From Phoronis australis (Eukaryota; Phoronida; Phoronidae), in the NCBI GenBank assembly GCA_002633005.1, contig NMRA01000189.1, positions 514,024 to 556,861 on the forward strand: a DNA stretch of 42,838 nt, in the 5' to 3' direction. The position numbers and the translations under genes were made by a program. Of this stretch, positions 10,403 through 21,730 are shown one piece after another. The notes under the pieces are model-generated. The model saw only the letters and a list, made by a program, of their open reading frames with translations. It made no database searches and was not told where the DNA came from. The first letter of the stretch is position 1. Each line of letters begins with the position of its first letter.

Positions 10403-11347
10403 TGAGGGGCTGAAAAGGCAAAAATGTGAAAAAAGAAAAGCAACCCTGTTTTGTAAATTCAACTCTATTTAATAAATTCAATCTTATTTAAAATATAATT
10501 AAATCCTAGTTGGTAAATTGAATACTACTTAAAATGACATTCCTGTTTCGTGAATTCTATGTAGTTCTATGTAAAACAACCCTGTTTAGAAGCGATCCTG
10601 TTTCGGAGAATTGAGCGTGTTGTATAAAAAATCGACCCTATTTTGTCAATCCTGTTGGCGATTCAAAAAACTAATCCTGTTACGAACATCGATCGTGTTT
10701 TATTAAATCGAGTCTGTTTATGAACATGAATTAAGCAATGATTTGTGTGTACAACAGACCACAAACTATTTCAAAATTTACACTTCCTCCATCAGTCATG
10801 CCAGTTTGTTTATGTAAAGCGCCAGCTGCAGAGAATTCGACCAGCCAATCAGAAACTCCGGTATAGAAAATACTCCGAGGAATATTAAATGATACTTTTG
10901 TGTTCTCTACCTCCTAGCGGACACGCAGGGAACCAGCGAACGAGTGGGCTCCGTCATTTTCAATCACGTGATAGTATCGCTTCCCACCAACAGGATTTGC
11001 AAAGTAAAATCTTCGAAACAGGATAATTTTCTATCTAAACACGATCGGTTTACGAATGTTTACTGAATCTCCGTAAGGGGATTAATTTAATGCGTGGAGC
11101 ACGAATCTTTAAAACAGCCCCTGACTTTAAAAATGTAATGAATCATCTTAACAGGTTGGATTTTATTGAGTTGAATTGAATTTCCGAACTAAAGATGGTT
11201 TGATTTTTATTTGGGTCGAATTAATTAAATAGAATTTACAAAACAGGGTTTAATTATATTTTAAATAGGATTGAATTTATTAAATAGGGTTGATTTTACA
11301 AAACAGAGTTGATTTTTTTTCACATTTTTTGCCTTTTCCGTTCCTCA
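10403..11347. mobile_element. foldback-like element with iterated CCTGTTT motif
   Basis: The left arm from 10403 (TGAGGGGCTGAAAAGGCAAA) and the reverse complement of the right end from 11347 (TGAGGAACGGAAAAGGCAAA) align over at least 110 bases, including TTTAATAAATTCAATC and AAATATAATTAAA. The left half repeats an A/T stretch plus (A)CCCTGTTT roughly every 20-30 bases (about ten times to 10720). The right half carries the complement (AAACAGG). The centre (about 10730-10990) is unlike the arms and has a CCAAT-type and a CACGTG site. No reading frame of note and no clear target duplication. The iterated subterminal motif may be transposase-binding sites, as in foldback or hAT-like elements; this is inference. 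Confidence 0.65.
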
Positions 11348-12939
11348 GTTTTACTCTGATGTTAAAATTTGTCAAATCAGTTTGTCCCGAGTCTATTGGG
11401 AAACACAGTAAGTTCTTTCCTGCAAATGATCAAGTCTGAGTTTCACGAAGATCTGAAATCCACCGCTGAAATAGAATTCACCAGGTCTTCCCAACTCTTG
11501 TCAGTTTTGATAAAAAAATGTTGTGGGGAATCGGTTGACTATAATAACTATCCCCCAGGTGCTGCGGCACATTCACAATCCACACAGTATCTAGGGGACA
11601 CGTACCCGAGACAATAACAAGGGATGAAAAACCACATCGTAGTTAATATGGCACCATCCGGACGAGGCAATCCACCTGAGACAAAACCGCAAATTCAGTA
11701 CCAAGGAGAAAGCTGGGAGGTCAAAATACCAAATCCCAGGTGTCGGCAAGGGTCCCTATACCATTCTCTTACTAGAGAGCATACCCGGTATCTGACACCG
11801 AACCTGCATTTCTTACAAACAGAACATGCGCTGATACTTACCTCGTGCAAGCATAACGTCTAATTTCACATTGATAGTAGCGCCACCTTAGGAGCAACTA
11901 AATTGTCCTCTATGTAGTGAATGTCACAGTTTAGGCAATGCTCATCAACATGTTAAATTGATGCACTAGACTGCAAGTTGAATCTAAACCAACAAACCTT
12001 TCTAATCATGTTACACTCGCGTGACTGTTTTCTACATCGCGACCGTCGTTAGAGCATTAATTGTAAAAGCATGAACAGTTGTTCTATGAATTGCTTAAAA
12101 GGTGTACTCGTGCACTCATGTCAGTGTAACACTTCAACTAGTCATAATCGATCTGTTTGGAGTGAGTAATTACCCGCGGTACATGTACATCGGCGTGGTT
12201 TCAAATTATGTCCATTTGTAATAAATCACGTACATTTTGTACAATCAATGTACATTTTTTCACAAATCAGGGGCCCTGCCTTGCAAACACCGCTGGAAGT
12301 TCACCTGGGCTACGCTTTGCAGACGCAAGAATCTCGCGAGTATGAAAACTTGCCGTGGTGATCACGTCGCTTGAGGGTACATGTATATCCCGAGAACTCT
12401 TGTGTGATTTTACGTTTTCGTGAGCTTCGTGGAGCTACGGAACTCAGGCCTGATAAAGCTTAACTCGCAAATACCCCCGACTCCGGTCGACACAATTTTC
12501 GACAAGCATAACAAATTGAGGCACTTGCCTTTTCAATTTTGAAGGCTGGCCTATCTCGCCTCCTTTGTTGTCGCGTTAAAATAGATTCACTTTACCTACC
12601 CGAAATTAAGAATAGACATGCCGTCACACTAGGTCCAAAACGTCGTCAAAATGACGTCATGCTGAGCATTCCTATTAGCTCATATACTGCTCTTTGTTTT
12701 TTTAGTCGGTATACGTACGATACAAATTGGATTTCTAGTGAGTGAGAGCTTGATCAGAGCCGTTCAATTTTTATTTTTTTCGTGATAGATAATTTCCCAC
12801 CGGGTGGCTTATTTCATTTGTCTTCAGACTTCTTGAGTAGAAAAGGGAGAACAGCAAAATATTAGAGTTTCCGACCGAAATGGAGTTCTAAACGCAGCTT
12901 GATAAAAATGTTCAAACTTTAAAACGTTTTTCACACAGA
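11348..12939. other. intergenic with two in-phase short frames
   Basis: Frames at 11369-11617 and 11624-11863 share one phase, separated by a stop, and show no known domain. A TGACGTCA palindrome (CRE type) lies at 12651-12658, and three TGTACAT-type motifs at 12180-12255. No gene called. Confidence 0.3.
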
Positions 12940-14636
12940 GACTGAACGGAAGTCTCCGTTTAGACTCAGAGTAGAGCAAAACGAGGCAAATTCTTGCGAA
13001 CCATACGATTCGCGTTTGAGCCTATTCATACGATACCACGTCAGGGCAATTTAATAACAAATCGCAATTAAGCGTTCGAAGAAAAAAAAACGTCGTTAAT
13101 AATGAAATAATAAAATTCTTCCGTTAGCTGAAAATCAACATTTCATCGCGGATTGTAAAAGCAATGCGGACAACATGAAATAACAACAGTATTTCATTTC
13201 ATGTTACGCTACACAAGCAGCGCGAGAGTCTATGACAGGCCAATCTTCCTCCGTGACTAGCCCCAGAAGCGTTATCGCTTAAAGATTTTCAAAGAAACTT
13301 ACTTTTTCACAAGCTCGCTCATTTTTTCAATCTCTAACAGGAGTCATGTGTAAATGCGAGCATATGAGGAAGACTGATTACACAATTTTGCCATTAACCG
13401 TATTACCCGCGAACAATATTTCCAATGTCAATAGCAACATATGATATGTAAAAACATGAAGTAGCCATTACAATTGTTTTAACACATTGTCGTACATCAC
13501 CATGCATTGTCATCACTCAAGCGGTGTTCAGTTATTGCAGATATTTCTGTCTCTCACACCTAATGTTTTACCGGAATTTCAGTTTCGCTGAGTGACAGTC
13601 CGGTAATAGAAGCAGCAAAACCACCTGGGTATGAGTAAACTGACAAAGTGTGTTGTGAAGTAAATATTCAAATTAAAATCCCAAAAACGCAGATACAGTT
13701 TTTTAAATTATCTTTTCATTTTCGTTTTATGGGACTTCAGAGTTTTTCAAGAGGCCCCAAAGTGGAACAGTATAAAACAATAATTATTCCTTTCGGAGAA
13801 CGGTGCACAAACAACAGCACCTGGAAATTTCACAGAAATCTGAATGGTGAGCTATCTTTGAGACATGAGTTTCCTTCTAGGATATCACATATCTTTGATG
13901 TTTACACATGATACTGTCTTCTGATCGTTTAGGAATAAATATTGGCATATATTTAACATTTGTTCACATTCGCGTCTCGTAGCAATACCAACGATGCATG
14001 CCAGGTCCATCCAAGCAGGTCCATGGCGAAGGGAGGGTCACGTCGACTCGACCGGCAACTGAGGGCCACTCATCGGAAGTCTTCTGAGCAATTTGCTTCT
14101 AAATGTTTCGTTGCTATCTTTATTTTTGAGACTACGGTTGATCAACGGCAGCGGTTTTCTATTAACAAAGTTCGGAACCCCTTTTCAAGGTTTACACGCT
14201 CTTGTTGCAGTTCGAGGCTATAGGGTCACTGCGAATGTTGGCAAAGGAACAATGTGAGAAAAATGATGTTACCTTTTTAGGTTATTTTGTTGAAACCTCA
14301 CACGCAAGTTCTGCGGCTGCGGAGTAGCTTTCTACATTCAAATGTGCACGTGTATACAACAAAAATACGTTCATTGCTGCCTAAAGAGCTGGCCAGTCGT
14401 GTAAGTAAAGGTATGTTTATAAGCGAAACGCTTTCTGATTCATCTCGATATCAAGCTGAAGAAAATTTCAATTGTTCTCAAAGTCGTAGAAATCATTCAG
14501 TTCTTGCATGCGTGTTGCTGCTGGGCCAAAAATACATACCAGACCCTGATCCAAAGAATTATTACGAGTAGTTGGAATCTCGTGGAATCATTTAGACTTC
14601 TCTCTCTCTCCCTCTCTCTCTATCTGTCTCTCTCTC
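12940..14636 (+). repeat. 1.69-kb direct duplication, copy 1
   Basis: Matches 14638-16318 at an offset of 1698 bases, with scattered substitutions (a few per cent) and small indels. Both begin GACTGAACGGAAGTCTCCGT and end in a CT-rich microsatellite. Three same-phase open stretches (13648-13911, 13960-14223, 14287-14571) recur at the same lengths in copy 2. Two of them start only at GTG or TTG and none has a recognisable domain, so I do not call a gene. A single N follows. Confidence 0.9.
14587..14636. repeat. CT-rich microsatellite at a sequence gap
   Basis: A run of TCTCTC with interruptions leads directly into the N at 14637. The equivalent run in copy 2 (about 16303-16318) is shorter. 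Confidence 0.85.
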
Positions 14637-14637
14637 N
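14637..14637. other. assembly gap (single N)
   Basis: One undetermined base exactly between the two duplicated copies and inside a microsatellite. The true gap size is unknown. Confidence 0.95.
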
Positions 14638-16318
14638 GACTGAACGGAAGTCTCCGTTTAGACTCAGAGTAGAGCAAAACGAGGCAAATTCTTGCGAACC
14701 ATACGATTCGCGTTTGAGCCTATTCATACGATACCACGTCAGGGCAATTTAATAACAAATCGCAATTAAGCGTTCGAAGAAAAAAAAAACGTCGTTAATA
14801 ATGAAATAATAAAATTCTTAGGTTAGCTGAAAATCAACATTTCATCGCGGATTGTAAAAGCAATGCGGACAACATGAAATAACAACAGTATTTCATTTCG
14901 TGTTACGCTACACAAGCAGCGCGAGAGTCCATGACAGGCCTAACTTCCTCCGTGACTAGCCACAGAAGCGTTATCGCTTAATAAAGATTTTCAAAGAAAC
15001 TCACTTTTTCACAAGCTCGCTCATTTTTTCACTCTCTAACAGGAGTCATGTGTAAACGCGAGCATGTGAGGAAGACTGATTACACAATTTTGCCATTAAC
15101 CGTATTACCCGCGAACAATATTTCCAATGTCAATAGCAACATATGATATGTAAAAACATGAAGTAGTCATTGCAAATGTTTTAACACATTGTTGTATATC
15201 ACCATGTATTGTCATCACTCAAGCGGTGTTCAGTTATTGCAGATGTTTCTGTCTCTACACACCTAATGTTTTACCGGTATTTCAGTTTCGCTGAGTGGCA
15301 GTCCGGTAATAGAGGCAGCAAAACCACCTGGGTTTGAGTAAAATGACAAAGTGTGTTGTGAAGTAAATATTCAAATTAAAATCCCAAAAACGCAGATGCA
15401 GCTTTTTAAATTATCTTTTAATTTTCGTTTTATGGTACTTCAGAGTTTTTCAAGAGGCCCCAAAGTGGAACAATATAAAACAATAATCATTCCTTTCGGA
15501 GAACGGTGCACAAACAACAGCACCTGGAAATTTCACAGAAATCTGAATGGTGAGCTATCTTTGAGACATGAGTTTCCTTCTAGGATATCACATATCTTTG
15601 ATGTTCACACATGATACTGTCTTTTGATCGGTTAGGAATAAATATTGGCATATATTTAACATTTGTTCACATTCGCGTCTCGTAGCAATACCAACGATGC
15701 ATGCCAGGTCCATCCAAGCAGGTCCATGGCGAGGGGAGGGTCACGTCGACCCGAACGGCAACTGAGGGCCACTCATCGGAAGTCTTCTGAGCAATTTGCT
15801 TCTAAATGTTTCGTTGCTATCTTTATTTTTGAGACTACGGTTGATCAACGGCAGCAGTTTTCTATTAAAAAATTTCGGAACCCCTTTTCAAGGTTTACGC
15901 GCTCTTGTTGCAGTTCGAGGCTATAGGGTCACTGCGAATGTTGGCAAAGGAACAATTTGAGAAAAATGATGTTACCTTTTTAGACTATTTTGTTGAAACC
16001 TCACACGCAAGTTCTGCAGCTGCGGAGTAGCTTTCTACATTCAAATGTGCACGTGTATACAACAAAAATACGTTCATTGCTGCCTAAAGAGCTGGCCAGT
16101 CGTGTAAGTAAAGGTATGTTTATAAGCGAAACGTTTTCTGATTCGTCTCGATATCAAGCTGAAGAAAATTTCAATTGTTCTCAAAGTCGTAGAAATCATC
16201 CAGTTCTTGCATGCGTCTTGCTGCTGGGCCAAAAATACATACCAGACCCTGATCCAAAGAATTATTACGTGTAGTTAGAATCTCGTGGAATCATTTAGAC
16301 TTTTCTCTCTCTCTCTCT
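14638..16318 (+). repeat. 1.69-kb direct duplication, copy 2
   Basis: Second copy of 12940-14636, ending in a shorter CT run. Its three open stretches (15351-15614, 15663-15926, 15990-16274) have 87, 87 and 94 codons, as in copy 1. The differences include both silent and replacement changes, giving no clear sign of coding constraint. Confidence 0.9.
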
Positions 16319-18963
16319 TGAGACTGGGCAAAATAGCTTAATTGTTTCTGGTCTGTGCTTTTTGAGAATTATTTATTTGATGTTGTAAGTTTTCAGTTGT
16401 ACATTTTTTCGAAAGGTCATCAGATATAAGCGAAAATGGTGCTGAAAATATTCCCAGCTTTAATGTGTCTCCAAATACCGCACCACTTGCATTCGGAAAC
16501 GTGTTGCATTTTGCCCTATTCAAATGACATAAAATAGAAAATCAAATTAGCTTATAGGTTTTTACTCTCATTAAAATCGGTTTCATGATAGACTGAGCGT
16601 GATAACACTTTATTTCCATTATCAAGAAGAACATCTAAACATCAGCGATTCAAGGGAGAATTTCAGCCTACCCTAAAATTACGGATTCAAAAATGGCGCA
16701 TGTACGCATTTTGCCCGACTTCCGTTGCCTGCTCACTGGGCAACAGTTTAAGATCGGTTGAACGGAAACGCTTCGGTTAAAGCGTACTTAAAGTTCCTAT
16801 CTTAAAATGCCAATGTGTGTCCAGTAGCTGAAAATACTTAATAAATAAAATCTTATTTTCGATACTCTTTCTTTATATTTTTTTCGCCTTTTGTGCCACA
16901 GGAGTTTTTTTACCTGTATTTGACCCTTCTCTGTGAGCAGATAATTACCGGCTGTCATCGGTTATTTCCGTACCCACATTTCCGGCTCATCAGTTCAGGA
17001 AGTTGTCCTGAACGCCGCCATTTTTTCCTTGTAACTGAACGTGCTATCGCTTGCTAGAATGGTTTTCATTGTTTTGGTTTATTAGTAATATCCCGTGATT
17101 CGTTTGTATATATAGTATATTTATAGTTCGTAGTTAGTGGTCGTTATTTTTTTTTTTGTAATGTTACGCGTACTTCTGTTCATTATGTCGAAATAGCATT
17201 TGGTGTTTAGTTCCTGTAATGTAGGGTGGTCGAACCAAATTTTTTTTTCGTTTTGAATTTTTTTTCGTATTGAAAAAGTACTTTGCTGTCATCGGAAATA
17301 TTTTGCATCCTACTCAGTAAAAATCGAAAAAGTATCAACATTGGGGCAAGCAGTGCAAAGTTATTGCAATTTTTGTGGCGAAATTTAGGTCACTTTGTTT
17401 GGATCTGGTCGGCCGTCTTGGACGACAGCGGGATAAGTTACGAGTGTAAAACTTTGTGTAAATTGTTTTCGCCAACAATTTACGGTGAAATTTAATGAGA
17501 CATGTCCTTACTTGCTATTCTGCACGATTCAACAGTTTTCACCAAATTTCAGCCTCGCAGTTGGACTTACTCTAATTTCTGGCGGCACCGACAATATGAC
17601 GACTTTTCTGAACTATTTTGTAATTTGTGAAGATTTAACGTTGATACATTTTGACAAACGTTGCTACAAAAAGGAACTTTGTACAATTTTCGTGTGCAAA
17701 AAATATAAGGTGCGTGTATACTTATTTTAATGTGAATTTTCCCTTCAGATGATCTTACACTAAGCTAAAACAATAGTTGAAATAATTTTGAAATGTTTTT
17801 TTTTTGTTTGACTGTCAACTGCTGTTCAAGGCTTGATTATAGTTTATATTTGATATTTTGTCGATAATTTTCGTACTGCTAGCTGGCAGGCTAGCTAACC
17901 GCGGCAATGTGACACGGGACTAACCAGACCGTAATTTTATGCAAGTGTCTGAAACTACCTTTGTATGCATACGGCATTTATGATTTGAGACTCTTACTTC
18001 TACAAAACAACTTGCAACCGCATGCCTTTACCGATCGCCATTGTCTGGTCTCGGTCCGCACCTGGTCCGATCGGCTGCGGGCCCGAGTCCGGCAAAATAA
18101 TTTCTGTCAAAATTTATTTGCCTCATTTCGTCAGCCATTTCGACACAATTGTTCGTATTTTGATTTTATTAACGTTAAGGCGCGCTGTCGATTATTTTAT
18201 CCCCGTTTGCAGGCTGCTCCAGTCACTCAGACGGCGTATACTAAGCCTGGGTTCCTGAATGAATTGCACTTCCGGGTTCGCGGTAAGTTCAAAATGGGGT
18301 GTGTTCTTCGGGGACGAATCGTGAGTGGCGCGTTTACTTAAACTTTATTCGATTACGGATTGTGCATTAGTTAAGGGGTGTGTACTTCTTGGGTCCTTAT
18401 AAGATCCTCTAACCATGTAATAAGGTCTAACAACGTGTGCTTCTTGGACTTTAAACCCAAGTTTCGCCCAAAAGCGAGCTTGCTACTAGGTGCCGCTATA
18501 AAATTGTTTTAATTTGTTCCTTACTCAGATGAGAAGTGATTTCTGGGTGTGCAAAGAGCCAACAGTTCGTAATTCGTTAACACTGTTGTCGACGCATATG
18601 GCGTAACAAGTAGAACATTCTGGTCTCAAGCAATAACGAACTGTCTGTTCTTTCAAAGGCCCCATGCCATCTCCAATTGGACAAAGAAACAATTTGAGAC
18701 CAACTGCATTACGGCAACTGGTCTTATATCAAAAGTTGTTTTTATCATGTGAAGTTGGTTTATGGGCGTTTTACGAAGTCAACAGGAGAGACATGCAGGT
18801 GTAATCATAAAAGAGGTCATTGCCATCGCGTCTGCAAGCTTCTTTATTAAAAACTGCACTTTTGTGTAGTTCTTGAAAAAGAATCCGTAAAACGCGATTC
18901 GGACGAGCGCTTGCAGTGAGGTGCATGTTCCAAGATGAGTAGACCTAGAACAGAAGTGCCATT
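16319..18963. other. intergenic, possible promoter-like spots
   Basis: No gene recognised. At 17019-17031 a GCCGCCATTTT stretch resembles a YY1 site, and at 18267-18284 a CACTTCCGG (ETS-type) site precedes a GCGGTAAGT donor-like stretch. A 126-codon frame (17961-18341) starts only with TTG and has no domain. These could mark unannotated first exons, but nothing confirms it. Confidence 0.25.
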
Positions 18964-19095
18964 TTTGGCCTTAAGCAAGCTTTACTGACACGAACCTTTG
19001 GCCTTAGGCAAGCTTTACTGACCCGAACCTTTGGCCTTAGACAAGCTTTACTGACACGAACCTTTGGCCTTAGACAAGCTTTACAGATACGAACC
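18964..19095. repeat. tandem repeat, 33 bp x 4
   Basis: Four head-to-tail copies of a 33-base unit (starts 18964, 18997, 19030, 19063) containing TTTGGCCTTAG and CAAGCTTTACTGACACGAAC. The last unit has several changes, and a partial TTTGCC follows. Confidence 0.9.
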
Positions 19096-19149
19096 TTTGC
19101 CAAGTTTCAACTAATCCTGCCGCTCTAGGTCAAGCCGAAGTAACAAACC

Positions 19150-19570
19150 TGAAACTGGAATAAATTATTTTAACGGTGGTGAATCTAGCCGTTGAAACAG
19201 ACAATGAACTTCATTCAGTCTTTGCTTTTATCATAAAATAAGGAAAGTTAACTGATCATAATGATAATAATAAACCAAAACAAAGAGGTTCCACCCCAAA
19301 ACACGAACTAGACCAATGGTTTTCAAAGATGGCGACGCATGCAGGTTTCAAAACGGCCAGGCAAAAGTACAGTCTTCAAAAAGTAATAAATCAAGTTAGC
19401 GCCGGTGAATCTTTCCGTTGCAGCTGTCAATGAATTCATTGGTCTATCGTTTTATCGCGTGTAATTAGAAACGCTAAATCACAGTAGTAGACAATCGAAA
19501 CAAAGGGTTCTCTCAAAACATGAACAAGACAATGTTCTCAAAGATGGCGCTGCGTGGTGGCTTTAAAGGT
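19150..19570. repeat. diverged tandem pair, about 215-225 bp per unit
   Basis: Units at about 19150-19365 and 19376-19570 align through GGTGAATCT..CCGTTG, TTCATT..GTCT, CAAAG(A)GGTTC, CAAAAC(A)(C/T)GAAC and CAAAGATGGCG. The last block matches the YY1-type consensus AAGATGGCG and is intact in both units although the rest is strongly diverged. Confidence 0.6.
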
Positions 19571-19621
19571 TTTGCTTTGGTCTGTGCAGGTTTGTTTTGC
19601 TGAAATGATGAATTAGCAATA

Positions 19622-20606
19622 CACAAGGTGTCCCAAAAGAAATATTTAATGTTGGCACATCGGGGTTATGGATTTTCATGAAAGTGGCTGGAAGTGAATA
19701 GTGTTTTTAAACATTAATCATTACCATACACTATCAATGTCTACAAAGGTGATAGTTCTATGGACTTCGAAGCTGATATTTGCAGGTCAAAAGTGGGATT
19801 GCTCCCCTGTTCGAACTAGAAAACGCGCTCCATAAATCGGTTTTACAAACGTGAACAACACATAAGGACAACACCGAGGCGACATTGCACACAGGCTTGG
19901 TGGACACAAACTGTTGCACCAGCATACATGTAGCTTAACACTCGCTGTTCCGATCAAACTCCGACGGCTGTTCAATTACAAAGTGGTTAATCTGGTACAA
20001 AATCGATCCTCGATCACCAGACCTGTGGTCTCCCACTTCATTTTTGAGAAGGTATACGTGCTACGTAAAGAGTAGTACACTCCTTCAGTCGACGTGTTTA
20101 ATCAATTACTTGACAGAGACGCCGGTGTTTTAGAAGAACACTGAAGACATGGGAGGAACACCTGTTTGAAAGTTCAATAGAGGGACACCTATAGAGACAG
20201 CAGGTTATTGAATCATCGGAGTGTAACAGTTGCTGGAAGTGTCTCAGAAGTTCATTACAAGTCAAGGCTTAGCAGCACTGGCTGACTGGAGCACAGAACA
20301 GACATTACGATGGACGTTTTGTTCGAGTAGGCTTGCGAACGTACGGTCGATATTAATAAAGTGATTAACTCGAACGAGTCTTCAGTCTATAGTCGCACCG
20401 AAAGCTATGAGCACCGGTCGGTAACAACCTGCGCCCACCCACACACGGGGAAGACGTGATAATTTAAAAGATGAAGTTTCATCAATGCCCCGAATTGACA
20501 CAAAAACACTCAAATATCGTTTTGAGTAAATTTTATGAATATTCACTAGCCCAGTTATAATACATGTGCATTCAAACTAGAATACCATTACTTCTGGCAC
20601 ATCCTG
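19622..20606 (+). mobile_element. decayed mariner-like (Tc1/mariner) element
   Basis: The 5' end CACAAGGTGTCCCAAAAG (19622) and the reverse complement of the 3' end (CAGGATGTGCCAGAAG, ending 20606) are imperfect inverted repeats, each flanked by TA (19620-19621, 20607-20608), the usual target. In the interior, a plus-strand frame near 20010-20060 reads DPRSPDLWSPTSFLRRY, matching the conserved block around the last catalytic Asp of mariner transposases (PPRSPDLTP..FFLW). Upstream, around 19913-19960, a weak GAPxH..-like block is recognisable. Stops and frameshifts abound, and at 985 bp it is shorter than an intact mariner (about 1.3 kb). It is inactive. Confidence 0.6.
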
Positions 20607-20608
20607 TA

Positions 20609-21730
20609 CTAAAATGATAAGCATTGTTTATTCATTAATTATCCTTATTTGCTTGATTTTTAATTTCCCTCTTGCCAGCCGTTTGTGGGTGGATCCAATA
20701 TTCTCTTAAAAAGCATTCCGACATTCTATTGTAATTTAAAACGATTTATTGCATGACTGCTTTGCAGTTCTGTCGTGACAACGCCTGGCGAAAGCTTGAC
20801 ACATCACCTGTGTGTAAATAAGTAGTTATAGGCGAGACAAGATTAAAATAAAAACATCGAATTAAGAAAAAAATCGCCAACCTTTAATTACATGTTAACG
20901 TGAATAGCACTTGAAACATGGTTTGCTTGTTTTTTTTAAACCCTTAAACACGTGGTGTTTTCAAACTGCCCCTTTTGGTTGGCGCATTATAAGCACGGAA
21001 CCGATGCGACTCACGTGGAACCCAGCATGACATCTACAGTGCCCACAACAAACTGTTTTAGTGTACTACGACGGCCTTAACAGATGAAATTCCAAAAAGT
21101 ATTTTTAAGTCCCACACAGTAACTTGGCTAAACCGAAATTACCAACTTTCATTTAAGTATTTATGGTATCAAAATATTCTGTTGTAAGTCAAAAAGGCTC
21201 TGAGATGGCCGCGCGGACTGCTCCGAGCTTCATGTAACCCTCTCAGTCTTCACCTCAGACATTACACAGGATTGAGTGATGGTTCCCAACATCGTAGTAA
21301 ATGGTATCTTTTCAAATAGAAACGCGGTAATGCATTATTTACTTGAAAATGGTCATTTAAGCTGTATTTCGCCCTACTTTGCTGGCTAAAAAAGAGACTC
21401 GAATCATGAAGAAGGCTCATAATATTGCTTAGCATGATCCCATTATCGTTGTCAACCCAAGTCACAGGCAATGTTTACAGGCACCTTTTATTAATTTTCA
21501 ATAGAACTGACCAACTCTGAAACGTTTTATCAAGTCGCTGATGGTTTCGATGTTCTTGTTGATACAGACATGGTATCACATTACGGTAAGGTGTATCATA
21601 TTGTGAGAGCGATTTATTTTTACGAATATCCCGGGTCATTTTGACTACACTTGGCACGATGGTTCTGGGCAAAATAAAAACCTTAATATACAATTGAAAA
21701 CACGCCTGGAATAGGTTGTCTGGCCCCTGA
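20609..21730. other. intergenic, nothing recognised
   Basis: Short minus-strand frames at 21262-21471 and 21475-21693 have no domains. Confidence 0.35.

Noticed and set aside
13648-14571. Three in-phase open stretches conserved in both copies of the 1.69-kb duplication
   Set aside because: The first two rely on GTG/TTG starts, stops separate the three, no motif is recognised, and conservation between copies only reflects recent duplication or allelism.
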